This document shows, in pieces, positions 52,495 to 63,120 of a stretch of DNA of 64,000 nt. The stretch's first letter is position 1. Each line of letters opens with the position of its first letter. The position numbers were made by a program, and so were the translations under genes. Source of the stretch: Ceratotherium simum simum. Its lineage: Eukaryota; Chordata; Mammalia; Perissodactyla; Rhinocerotidae. Location: NCBI RefSeq assembly GCF_000283155.1, contig NW_004454193.1, positions 5,543,481 through 5,607,480 on the forward strand, in the 5' to 3' direction. Below the pieces are notes generated by a model, which was not told the origin of the DNA, searched no databases, and was given only the letters and a program-made list of their open reading frames with translations.

Positions 52495-54610
52495 GGGTAT
52501 TTCTCTTTCCCCTTCTCTTTTTAAGAATCGGTCCCAAATATCCAGAAGAATGAGAAACCAAAATATGGTCTCCGCCTCTACTGAAACTAGAAGCCATCTG
52601 TGATGCTTAACCATAATATGTTAAAATGGAAAGCAGATAGAGAAGTTGATAGAGAAGAGATAACAAAGCTAGAACAAAGATGAGGTGCTGCAATAAAAAT
52701 ATGTGGATTAAGTGAAAGCCTATGTAACGGAAGAGAGTGCCTCCCCCCACGCCCAGTGCACGTTCTTTGCCTAGTTCCCAGAATGCACCATCAGGTTGAT
52801 AACCCATAAGCTGGAGGTGAAGGGTGGACAATTCCTTTCCGGCGAACCTGGAACCAGAGAAGATACTAAGGAACACACTACAAAGCTGGTTTTCTATCAA
52901 ATTCCCCACCTGTCAGCAAGCCCTCTCAGGTAGATGGAACCTCCAGTTATTTTGTTAGTGCTGCATCCTTAAATATAAACTGGCTGCAAAGGATTCACAG
53001 ATTTTAAAAGAAAACTTCCACCTAGAAAGACAGAGACCGAACAAGAAATCAGAAGTAAAGAAATTCTGAGTTTCAGAGATAATGCAAGGAATAAAAGAAA
53101 ATGTCACAATATTATAATTAATATTCACAAAGAGATGAAAATATGTTGCATCTATGAAGCAAGAATAGGATACTATTGCTTTTAAGGTTCAATCAAGGAA
53201 CAAACAAGAAAGAACTCTATGAACTCAAAGTAGGGTTGAAGAAATAATAATTGCAATAAAGATTGGAAGGTACAGTTAAAGAAATACCTCAGTAAATAAA
53301 ACAAAAAAACTAAAAAATAGAAAGAAAATATTTCAAAAGTTATAAGAGCTGACTGTGAAATCTGACATCTGACTAGCCAACCTTCTAGAAAGAAAGAACA
53401 GAGAAAACACAAAATGGAGGAGTGAAATTTATCAAGGAAATAACATAAGGAAAAATTCCAGAACTGAAGGAGATGAGTTTTCTCATGTGGGTTGAGAGGA
53501 CCCACCCAGAGTTCAGCACAGTGAATTTTAAAAAGCCCACCTAAGGCTCATCAGCATGGTACCCCACAACACTCAAGAGAGAGACCCTAAAACTTTCTGA
53601 GAGAAAACAAGAAATCATGTCACACACAAATGACTGCAAGGAATAACAGAATCAGATTGTTAACACTAGGAGAGAGGAGCTACAGTCTTTACTACACTGA
53701 ATGATGATGAGTTTTCAACCTAGAATTCTATATCTAGCCAAAGTATCAAGTGTTGGGGTGGAATCAAGACGTCTCACAGACAGAACATTTACCTCCCATG
53801 GGCCCCTTCCCGGGAAGTGACTAGAGGATGTACTTCATCAAAGATGGGAATTTGGGATCCAGGAAACAAATCTAACACCTGAAAGAAGCAAAGAGAATTC
53901 CAGGATAAGGTGATATTAACAGCCATACATCAGTCCTAAATGGCAAGTGATCCAGATTGGAGCAGGAGGACAGAGGGCTCCAGGAGGAGGGTCTCTAGGA
54001 CAAAAAAATAAACCAATAGATGATCTGATATATTGATACATGGATAATTCTATTAAGAAGCTATTGGAGGAAATGGGAAGAATTTTAAACAGATATTTTT
54101 TAAAAAACTAAGAAAATGAAAGAATGAGACCATCACAGATTCTAAGAAAAGATACGTTTTCCAAAAAAGGGACGTAATTATGACACTCCACTAGATTCAA
54201 CAGCAAATGGTATTTGCACTGTCAAAATGATGAAAACATTGGATACTGCTTTAACTGGAAAGTTTTATACGATCCTGTGGGGAAGATCTGGGGGAGAGGA
54301 AGGAGGGCAGGGGTGTGTGTGTGTTTGAGAGAAAGAAAGCCAAATCCTTATTTACCAAAGTAGAAAATCAATATAAAAAGCCTGAAATGAATGAATCAAG
54401 AGATAGCTGTATCATCATATTATCTGTTAGGAATGTGGAGGTTAGTACCTGAAGAAACCATTAAAAGAATTAAAATTGATGCTTCTAGAGAGGTGGATTG
54501 GGGTGAATAGCGAAAAGTGTTTTCTTTCCATTATAGACATTTTAGCGTTATTTGACTATTTCAATTGTGTGCCTGTGTTATTTTGATAAACTCATAATAT
54601 GCTTAAAGAA
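52495..54610 (+). mobile_element. HAL1 (half-L1) retroposon, sense
   Basis: About 2.1 kb matching HAL1: ORF1-like remains ('aaattccagaactgaaggag' and 'tgagttttctcatgtggg', then 'caacctagaattctatatct' and 'agccaaagtatcaagtg'), a 3' part with 'ccagattggagcaggaggac' and 'actgctttaactggaaagtt', and the end 'gactatttcaattgtgtgcc'. Frame shot through with stops; no ORF2. Confidence 0.8.
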
Positions 54611-54679
54611 AAAGAAATGACAATATAGGTATTTCACAATAGGGTAGAAGCTTCTCACTGTCCTCAAACATCAGCATCT
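54611..54679. other. unique spacer
   Basis: Nothing recognised. Confidence 0.4.
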
Positions 54680-55135
54680 CTTTTTTCTTCTGAAAGACAG
54701 CCCCAATTTTTCACTGGGCATCTGTCCACCTGGAATAAACATTAGGTTATCCTGGGTCCCTTGCAGCTACATATGGCCATGTGACTAAATTCTGGCCAAC
54801 CCACTGCAAACAGCAGTAGTGTATACAATTTCTGAGATGTGTCCTTGAAGGAAGTGGTCCTGTTTTTTTGTCCCCTCCTACTTCCTGCTGGAGCTCCAGG
54901 AGCCAGGATGATTTTGGAATGGTGGCCACACACGGCAGAGCAACAAGATAGAAGGGGCCTGGGTTTCCATTGCCATGCCATGCCCTGGACTGATGACTTC
55001 CAGACTCCTGGAAATGAGGTAGACATTCGTTCTATTTTTTTTAAAAACCATTGCTCCCTTGGGGCTGTCGAATAGACAAATTTAAACTCAGCTATTGCAC
55101 TTGGATATGTCAAAAGTCATAGCAGCAGCATGCAA
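54680..55135 (+). mobile_element. old mammalian interspersed repeat, LTR-like, sense
   Basis: 'catatggccatgtgactaaa' then 'ttctggccaacccactgc', 'atgtgtccttgaaggaagtg', 'ggcagagcaacaagatagaa' and 'tgccctggactgatgacttc' recur in many mammalian genomes as an old repeat I associate with MaLR/LTR elements. Family name uncertain. Frames across it are incidental. Confidence 0.5.
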
Positions 55136-55449
55136 ATAACTGGCTTTGGGAAATGCTGACCTAGAGTGCATGAGTGAGAAGAAAGGAGAGGGATGGGAAA
55201 CCAGCAGAGCAGAGCCCTTTCTTGGGGAGCCAGAGGAGTCACCTAAGTGGAAGGCCCACGTTTTATAATCCAGTAAGCTTCATTCAAGAATGTAAGGTGG
55301 AAATGAAGGGAGCAACTGCATATTAAGGGTCCATCAATGTGACTCACCTATGCGGTGCATTAGGCTCAGTCCGCACCCTGAAATTGCCTGTGGTCTAGTG
55401 GGATTCCTGCTAGGTACCCGTGTAACTCTGCTACCTATGGTGGCTGCTG
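55136..55449. other. unique non-coding DNA
   Basis: Nothing recognised. Confidence 0.4.
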
Positions 55450-55615
55450 TTGACTGAGCCAGGCATGATGCATCATCTCACTGAATCCTCGGACAACCAA
55501 CCATGTGATGTTAGCATATCTGTTAACATTCCCCTTTCACAGAGGAGAAAACTAAGATTCCAAGAGATTGTGCTAGTCCCCAAGGTCATACAGGGAGAGG
55601 TACTCTCTGGCTTAG
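55450..55615 (-). mobile_element. MIR SINE fragment, antisense
   Basis: 'tgactgagccaggcatgatg', 'catctcactgaatcctcgga', 'tttcacagaggagaaaacta' and 'ccccaaggtcatacagggag' are antisense MIR. Confidence 0.75.
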
Positions 55616-55679
55616 CTGCAAGACCCAAGGCAGATGATAAAATGCTGAATGTGAGTGAGGTTCAAACAAAGCCAGAAGA

Positions 55680-55890
55680 GATGAAATCCCTGCTTGATGG
55701 AGAAGCAAGCATTTGAGCTGGGCCCTAAAGGTTCTGAAAGTGGAGTTAAAAATAAGAGGAATTCTAAGTGGTTGGAAGAGTCTGAACAAAAGGTTGGAGC
55801 CTGGAAAACACCAGGCTGGCTTGGGAAACCGGCAGTGAGTGAGTCTAGCTGGAGGACAGGGTGTGGTGACATCGTGGGAGGTGAGGCTGG
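55680..55890 (-). mobile_element. possible L2 fragment, antisense
   Basis: 'gcatttgagctgggccctaa' and later 'gtctagctggaggacagggt' resemble antisense L2 wording; the match is partial. Confidence 0.4.
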
Positions 55891-57446
55891 AAATGCAGTG
55901 TGGGCACCAGGTTGCAGCAGCCCCGAGGGCAGGCTAGAGGTGTGTTTTGGGTTCTACAGGATGTGTCAGGCGTGGAAGGTTTGTCTGTCTACTTGATTGC
56001 TTTTGTTTTTTATTAAACCCATCAGATGCCTGTAATATATTTATCTGAATGGGAGACGCTCCTCTATGAGCATGTATTAAGGCCACCTTTCCAGGGGCCT
56101 GCTTGGCCCCATCCCATCGTGGCCCCGTGCTGGCTCTGGTGGCAGGATGAGCAAGGGGGCCACCCAGATGTTTCCACTCCTGCCTTAGAGATTCCATTCC
56201 TCTAGGAAATATTTCCTGGCAGATTAATTCTCAGATGGTGCAAGGACTCATCAAATCCATGTATATTATAAAAATGTTTTCATGAGTTTATCCCCATTTT
56301 GTCTGTCATAAAAGCTTCCCTCCAGTCTGCTTTCTGCCCGGTAGGGGAAACAGTGTTGGACCTGGAACCAGCTTCAGGGAGGGGCTTTTATTGCCCCTAA
56401 ATCGGAAGAGGGTGGGTCTGGTCCACACATTACTTCACTCGGTGCAGCCAGGGCCTGCCTCTAGAGCAATTTTACTGAAGCATCTTCTGTCTAGGTTGCC
56501 AGCTTCCGTCTGGGCAAAGGCTGGCGGTTGGACTGAAGCTTTAATTGCACTTAAAAAATTAAAAGATGAGCTAGGCAGAAGAGGATGGACCTGGCCCAGA
56601 GAGAGATCCACGGTAGTGCTGGGGGTGGGGGAGTGAAACCTCGGATTGTGTCTACACTAGACTTGAAGCTGGTGCAGCCGCAGACAGGGGAGCCTCGGAT
56701 GGGCCTCTGGAGAACCCTCCTGCAGTCCTGAGTGTGGACCAACACTCCCTTTTCTTTAATATCCAAATGAAAAGCCTTACGCATCCACCCCTGAGGAAAG
56801 GCTGGTCCCTCACCAAGAGGTCTGAGGGCTCCTGAAGATGGCGCCCTGTTTCTCTCACTCTGATGTCTTGTGCCTGGCTGGAGCCTCGCTCAGCCACCTG
56901 CTATCGTGTCCCCCTCTCCCTACTCAGCACTGTTCCCGGCACCCTCCAAAGTGCCATCACTGCTATGAGAAGCAGACCATACTGCACGTGTCAGAACGAC
57001 AGGAGGCGGGCCCACTGTTAGCATTTGGACGTTCTGGGACACCAATGGAGGCCCACTTACCAGAAGTCTAAGCATTTAAAAGTTTGAAACATTTTAAATA
57101 AAAAAATGTTTTAAAGCGTTCTATCCAACTACCTTGACAAATAGAACTTTGCAGCCATCTGGAAGGCTGGCTTTGAATTTAGAATTCTTAGCTCCTCAGA
57201 GTTAGGCCTGCGGCTCACCTCCCTTCTCTCCCTGCCCCGGTCCCCTTGCTCCCTGGGAGGGGCCTCTTGCTCACGTGTGTGGACCCATGCATCCAGGTCC
57301 GTCCACACTCCCCACACACAGCCTAGGGGTTTGCACACTGTGGCACAGTTAACTCTCGGAGAGCAGATATGAGCAGCCCTGGAAACGGGCTTGGGTGATG
57401 TGGATGGAATGTCCTAGGGTCCTGGTACTAGGAGTAGAGTCTAGAC
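55891..57446. other. unique non-coding DNA
   Basis: No repeat or exon recognised. 55990-56380, with 'tgtaatatatttatctgaat' and 'ggcagattaattctcagatg', could be a conserved block. Small inverted repeats (ggggcc/ggcccc near 56095) are minor. Confidence 0.35.
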
Positions 57447-57775
57447 CAGTGGTCAGCAAATGATGGCCTGCGGGCAGATCCAGCCCATGGCCTGTTTTTG
57501 TATGGCCTGCCAAGCTACGGATAGTTTTTAAGTTTTTAAATGACTGAAAAATCACAAAAGAATAGTATTTTGTGACTTGTGAAAATGATGTGAAACTCAA
57601 ATATTAGTGTCCATAAATAAAGTCTTATTGGAATCCAAATATGCTCGTTCATTTACGTGTCATCTTTAGGTGCTTTTCTGCTTCTACAGCGGAGCTCAAT
57701 ATTTGCAACAGAGACTGGTTGGTTGACAAATCCTGAAATACTTACCAACTGCCCCTTTACAGAGACCAAAGTTTG
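57447..57775 (+). mobile_element. hAT-Charlie-type non-autonomous element
   Basis: 'cagtggtcagcaaatgatgg' then 'cctgcgggcagatccagccc', 'gtccataaataaagtcttat' then 'tggaatccaaatatgctcg' and 'ccctttacagagaccaaagt' match a widespread mammalian hAT-type MER element. The left end is clean; the right end is degraded. Exact MER name not recalled. Confidence 0.7.
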
Positions 57776-57854
57776 TGTTGCTGTGTTCCTTTACTATGCA
57801 GAGTCGCTAGCTCTCTCTAGAGTAGCCCAGGCAGCCTCACTTTTAAAATTCTTA

Positions 57855-58505
57855 AGAACTGTGGTAAAATAAACATAACAAAATTTACCATCTTAACCAC
57901 TTTTTAAGTCTACAGTTTAGTGACATTAGGTATATTCACATTGTTGTGCAACCATCACCACCATCCATCTCCGTAACTTTTCCATCTTCCCAAACTGAAA
58001 CTCTGTCCCCATTAAACACTAACTGTCCGTTCTTCCCTCCCCCTCAGGCCCTAGAAACCACCATTCTACTTTCTGTCTCTATGAATTTACCTAGTCTAGG
58101 AAACTCGTGTAAGTGGATCACACAGTATTTGTCCTTCTGTGTCTTGCTTTTTTCACTCAGCATAATGTCCTCAAGTTTCACCCATGCTGTAGCGTGTGTC
58201 AGAATTTCCTTCCTTTCTAAGGGTGAGTAATATTCGTTGTATGTATTTCCCACGTTTTGTTTATCTGTTCATCCATCCATAGACACTGGGTTCCTTCCAC
58301 CTTTTGGCTATCATGAATAAAGCTGGTATGAACATGGGTGTATAAATACCTTCTCAGGACCCTGTTTTCAATTCTTTTGGGTATATACCCAGAAGTAGAA
58401 TTATTGGATCATATGGTAATTCTAGGTTTAATTTTTTATGGACCCACTATACTGTTTTCCATAGTGGCAGCACCATTTTACATTTCACATTCCCACTAAG
58501 AGCAG
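57855..58505 (-). mobile_element. L1 (L1MA/L1MB-like), antisense
   Basis: 'aatttaccatcttaaccact', 'attgttgtgcaaccatcacc', 'gaaaccaccattctactttc', 'gtgtcagaatttccttcctt', 'tttgggtatatacccagaag' and 'gttttccatagtggcagcac' run from 3' UTR back into ORF2 end. Clear and fairly long, no functional ORF. Confidence 0.95.
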
Positions 58506-58599
58506 GCAGCCTTACTTTCTGAAACCAAAAAAGCTCATGGAGGTGTTTGTCGGACAAAAGTCTACCTAGCTTTAAAAAAAAAAAAATCCAATCTCCTTA

Positions 58600-58663
58600 G
58601 AGCAGTAGTCTGTGACCATGGCTACAGATTAGAATCATCTGGGGAGCTTTTAAAAAATTACTA

Positions 58664-58712
<49 letters not shown>

Positions 58713-58830
58713 GGGGGAAGGGCACTTCAGACTAATGAAACCAGAACCCCTGGGGGTGGAGTCTGGCACAGGTATTCTTTCTGTTGCCCCGTCGTTCCCC
58801 AAAGCAGCCCGAGGCAAAAGAGCTGCTGCC
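58600..58830 (+). mobile_element. MER20/MER58-like hAT fragment split by GT run
   Basis: 'agtagtctgtgaccatggct', 'gattagaatcatctggggag' then 'cttttaaaaaattac' resume after the GT run as 'cagaacccctgggggtggag' and 'tctggcacaggtattctttc'. hAT-Charlie type. Confidence 0.65.
58664..58711. repeat. (GT)n microsatellite
   Basis: About 24 GT units with one TTTG interruption, inside the hAT fragment. Confidence 0.95.
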
Positions 58831-59151
58831 CTTGGACTGCCAGCTTGCCCTGCAGCCAGCTTTTAAAATAACTCATCTTTCCTCTCGCTTCCTATGCCTT
58901 TCTGAGGACTCAGCTCCAGGAAGCAATAGACATGTCCCCGGCCTCATGAGTGGTGTTGGGCATGGAGGTGGTGACACATGGCTTCCTGGTGTGATAGCGG
59001 GTGTGTTGCAGACAGACGCCATCTGGAGTAGAGGGGGTGAGGGCTGGGATTGGGCTGGCCACCCCTGTCTCTTCAGCACCTTTCCCCTTTCAGGGACATC
59101 TCTAGGGCCACTCTGTCCCAGATTCTCTGGGAGCATACCTCTCTGCCCCCA

Positions 59152-59153
<2 letters not shown>
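58831..59153. other. unique non-coding DNA
   Basis: Nothing recognised. The 159-codon frame at 58784-59263 runs through the CA array and is not a gene. Confidence 0.4.

Positions 59154-59187
<34 letters not shown>
59154..59187. repeat. (CA)n microsatellite
   Basis: About 17 CA units. Generates His-Thr or Cys-Val runs in all the local open frames. Confidence 0.95.
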
Positions 59188-59190
<3 letters not shown>

Positions 59191-59429
59191 AAGCTGGTGG
59201 GAGTGGAGTCACCCTCTTCACCTCCAACTAGGCCCAGGTCCTGGATCTTTCTCCCCCAAGTAACATTAAAATAAGCAACAGGGTTAGAGTCAGACAAGAG
59301 ACAGGCAGACAGGACTTACTTTTTCACTTTTCCCCTTGAATCCCGATAGCCATTTTATTCTGCAGTGGTGACTTCAGGAGTATTGTTCAGTTTGGTTATC
59401 TTCTTAGAGAGGCACAAACACCAAGAGAG
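59188..59429. other. unique non-coding DNA
   Basis: Nothing recognised. Confidence 0.4.
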
Positions 59430-59920
59430 ATTTTAAACATTGCTTTGGTGAAACATATTGAGGCAAGGCCACAGTAGGTGCTTAAATGATCTAGAATGGT
59501 AAAGACTGGGAAGGATGTTTTCTTCTTCCAAGAGTGGCCCTTGTAGGTTTAATTGTAAAGTATAATTACTTCAAGATATTATAATTTGTTGTATACAGTA
59601 TAAATCAGCAGAACGCCATGGAATCATCTTTTTAATGTAGACCCCAAATAAAGTGTCCTTTTATGACATAGCAGATGTTTCTTAATTCACTAGTGCCATG
59701 CATTGGGGTATAAAGATTATTCCTTGGCATTTTATTATGAATAACATACTTTCTCCATCATTAAGTGGGCCATTAAAGACACAAACAAGCATTTATGCCC
59801 TGGTTTTCAACAGCTGCTGGTGGTCTACTATGTGATAATCCGGCTTTCAGCAAATATTCTTCAGCTCTGAGAAATAAATACATTTAATAGGGCAACTTCA
59901 TGTCAGTCCACGGCTTCTGG
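59430..59920. other. candidate conserved non-coding block
   Basis: Repeat-free AT-rich block with 'taattgtaaagtataattac', 'gtataaatcagcagaacgcc', 'aagattattccttggcattt' and 'gaaataaatacatttaatag'. Resembles conserved enhancer-type sequence; not tested. Confidence 0.35.
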
Positions 59921-60015
59921 GATCCTGGCTTGGGGAAATTCTTGAAGCAGGAAAATGGACTGGAGGGGTGTGCTTTGGGCAAGTTGTTTTGAGGGCCCTT
60001 GTTTCCTTGAGAAAG
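59921..60015. other. unique non-coding DNA
   Basis: Nothing recognised. Confidence 0.4.
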
Positions 60016-60078
60016 CGTGTGTGTGTGTGTGCGCGCGTGCGTGCGTGCGTGTGTATGTGTTTATGTGAGTGTGTGTTT
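60016..60078. repeat. compound (GT)n-(GC)n-(GCGT)n-(GTAT)n microsatellite
   Basis: Alternating purine/pyrimidine for about 60 bases, including gcgcgcgtgcgtgcgtgcg, the composition with highest Z-DNA potential. Confidence 0.9.
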
Positions 60079-60120
60079 CTTTAAAATAAAAAACTAAAAA
60101 TTTAAAAAGAAAAAAAAAAG
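60079..60120. repeat. A-rich low-complexity tract
   Basis: 'taaaataaaaaactaaaaat' followed by an A-run. May be the decayed tail of a lost element. Confidence 0.7.
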
Positions 60121-61027
60121 GGAGAGAAATGCGAGAGAAAAACCATGCCTTGTAGAGGGTGCTGGGCTCTTCCCTCCCTCACGGAATGGGAAGACATCCT
60201 CATCCACAACCTGCGCTTTGAAGGAAATCGGCTGAGTCGGGTTTTACGCGGTAGACACAGGAAGGTGCAGGACAGCGTAGGTCATGGGCCCGTTCAGTGG
60301 CTGTGGAATCTGAGTGGATGTCACCCTTCTGTGACAACGTTCCCAAGGTGTACGGGGAGGAGTTTCATGTCTACAACTAGGATGGGAGCCAGATAAGCCT
60401 TCCCTCTCCCCCACCTTGGACTTCCTAAAGATAACAACTACAGGCGGCCGAGGAGCAGAGCGAGGGAGAGTGCTGGGATAGGAAATACCGAGGCCTGTAT
60501 TATCCTTGGCTCGCCGGGTCCCTGCTTCCTGTGCCAAAGGTAGCCCGAAGGGTGTGAAACTTTACAGTGCTAATGTACACAACAATATCCTCCTATAAGC
60601 AGATGTTAGGAGAAGAAAAAGGGGGCAGACCTGATGGAAATTTGCATCAAGTCCATGTTACCCTCACCCCGGGGACACTTGGGACACTGAATGAAAGAAA
60701 GGGAAGGTGGAATTGATTTCCAAGTCTGGTCAATTCCAAATCTATTACAAGCTCTGTCATCAGCAGGAGGTGGGAGAAAGAGTCACAGTTTATATAGTGA
60801 ATCAGGTACCCTGGACCTTTAACGGATATGATTCCTCAGTACCTGGGTAATATTATAATAGTCTACCTCTAAAGGTTCTGGGGGGAAGGATGCTGGGACA
60901 CTTGGGTGACATATTAAGCACTTTGTCCTAAATGATGAGAGATACAGCAGAGAATGTCTGTAGGAAGGCTTTTTGTCATTGTCATTTGTTCCTTTTCTTT
61001 AAATAGTATGTAGTCATAAATTTTCTC
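60121..61027. other. unique non-coding DNA
   Basis: No repeat or exon recognised; frames at 60145-60537 overlap on both strands. Confidence 0.4.
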
Positions 61028-61039
61028 TTTTTTTTTTTT
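61028..61039. repeat. T-run
   Basis: Twelve consecutive T; no antisense retroposon is recognisable to its right. Confidence 0.85.
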
Positions 61040-61310
61040 GTTGGTTGCTGATGGGGGTTTATTTTCTTTTTGTATTCTATTTCATTGTGTAGTTGGCTGT
61101 GCTATTGTTCTGGAGCTGGCGAAACACAGGGAGGGGAGCAGGAGGCAGGAACCACATTGTGAGCGAACTTGGCAGAGGTGGAGTTCGGAGGTGACTGTCC
61201 CGCCCGGCACGGTATCTGAGGTCTGCAGGGCTCCAGCCCCATCAGATCTTCCACGGTCCCACCTGAAATATGCCTGTTCCCCTATGGAACCAATGGACCC
61301 AATGTGGCCT
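61040..61310. other. unique non-coding DNA
   Basis: Nothing recognised. Confidence 0.4.
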
Positions 61311-62250
61311 TTCCATTTTTTTTTATGCTCACCTGATTGGAAAGTGACGTTTGATATTACTTTTCCATTAAGTTAATTATAACTCTAATAGGATTTTACT
61401 GTGCCTTTGATGACATCATTTTGGAAACATCACTCAATTGGGTGGCTCGCTTTCCTCTGGAGGATGGTACAAAATAAACACACAAGCCTTCTTTTTATAG
61501 CTGTAGACTGTGTCTCTAAATACACACACACACACACACACACACGTGCATTTTTAGCCACGTCAGAAAGGAAACAGAGCTGACAACTTCACAGCGTTCT
61601 ACATGATTTTGAATTAATATTAGTCTATTAAAAGAGCTGTAATCAGAAGAAAAAAACTTAGCCCGATTCACACAGCAAATACATTTCACAGTTGTTTTGG
61701 ACAAATGCCCTCAGTGAATATGTTTCAAGTCATGTACAACAGGAATATGTTATCACAAGCAACCATGTTTTAATAAACACTTCATCTTTTTGTACTGCTT
61801 TCTTTTCATCTCAATAATAGAAATATAACACCATATATCACTGTAAAACACATTTCCACATAAATGCTGATAAGCACAAAATATTTTTCATCATTTACAT
61901 TTTAACTGTAATAATATATGGCAGGATTAAAGATGCATCCATCATGTGTCTAACTAACCTTGCCGTAATGAATTTTTAAATGTAATGATTTCTGTCGCAA
62001 AGTAAAATCGTACATAATGTCTAGTGACATAGTACACTGGTGGATGGGTGCTTTTAAAATGTAAATGCAACTTCATTTTTAATTAGATTTATAAACTTCA
62101 CCACCTTCACTTGCATCCAGCAGCACCCCCCCAATTATTTACAGCAAGAAATACAAAAGGCTTGAATATATGAAGTACTGTCAAACAGCTACTCCTCGAG
62201 CTATTTAAAATCACTTGCTTGTTGGAAATTCTGTGAATTCGGTGTGTGTG
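61311..62250. other. AT-rich candidate conserved non-coding cluster
   Basis: Apart from one CA run this 940-base block is repeat-free and strongly AT-rich, with 'ccattaagttaattataact', 'ttttgaattaatattagtct', 'ctgtaatcagaagaaaaaaa' and 'catttttaattagatttata'. No open frame over 60 codons free of the CA run. Enhancer cluster by inference. Confidence 0.4.
61521..61546. repeat. (CA)n microsatellite
   Basis: About 13 CA units. Confidence 0.95.
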
Positions 62251-63120
62251 TATGTGAATGTGTTTGAGAAGAGCGAGGCACCCAATAGAAACAAAAGCTT
62301 ATGAAAATCATAGGGGGACGAGCTTTCTAGAACATCTCGAGGGGCTTCGCTACTTGGGGTACCCTCTTTGTGACAGCGTCCCGCATCAGACTTGGGGTCC
62401 AGGGCACGAGGGGCGTGTGCGGTGAGGATCTGGGTCAAGGACGAATGCATTCCTCTCTCTCTGCTTGAAATAACAAATAAGCTGTCTCACCAGAGAAGAA
62501 TCATTAAAAATAATTTGCACAAGCTTTCGGTTGTGTGAGCTCTTTTTTGATACAATATTTCCTTCCGTGATTATCACTGCGGACATGTTCCAGCCATATG
62601 GAAGCGAGCTGGGCTGGGAGCTTCCTGAATACCTGAGTGGTTAATTAAGAGCCGTTGCCCGGCCACGAGAAGCAGGTTTGAAATCCCCCTTCAGTCTCCG
62701 ACAATGAGTAGCTTTTTTAGCAGCAGAAGTCACCGGGGACAGCCAGAAGCGAGGGTAATTATTTGAGATAACATACAGCTGAAAAGAGTGTGTGTGAGTG
62801 CAGAGGGGGGCGGGGGGAGCGGGGGGAGCGATGTGCAGTTGAAAGAAGGGCCACGGTAGAGAAAAGTCTATAATAAAAAGGTCAACATCTCCTATTTTTC
62901 TGTACAGTGTCGACAGTCTGTAATGCCTTTTTAGCATGAATGACAACGGATTCTGTCTTTTTTTTTAAAAAAGGGAATATCTTATTTTGTATTCAAACTT
63001 TGCAATTGTGAGTTCAGGCCTGCCAGCTCAATCTGAATAAGCTATTCTCACTTTATCAGGGTTTGCTGAACTGACTTTGATTGCATTGTTGCAAAATAGC
63101 AGTAATTTTTCCATTAACCC
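62251..63120. other. candidate conserved non-coding cluster
   Basis: Repeat-free with 'cattaaaaataatttgcaca', 'gtggttaattaagagccgtt', 'gagggtaattatttgagata' and several retained CpGs. Includes a G-run cluster at 62805-62826. Not tested for conservation. Confidence 0.35.
62805..62826 (+). repeat. G-run cluster, potential G-quadruplex
   Basis: Three G6 runs spaced by c and agc (62805-62810, 62812-62817, 62821-62826). Enough G for a four-tract quadruplex if one G6 run is split, but not tested. Confidence 0.6.

Noticed and set aside
58784..59263. 159-codon plus-strand open frame
   Set aside because: It crosses the (CA)n array, which yields a His-Thr run; the rest has no family resemblance.
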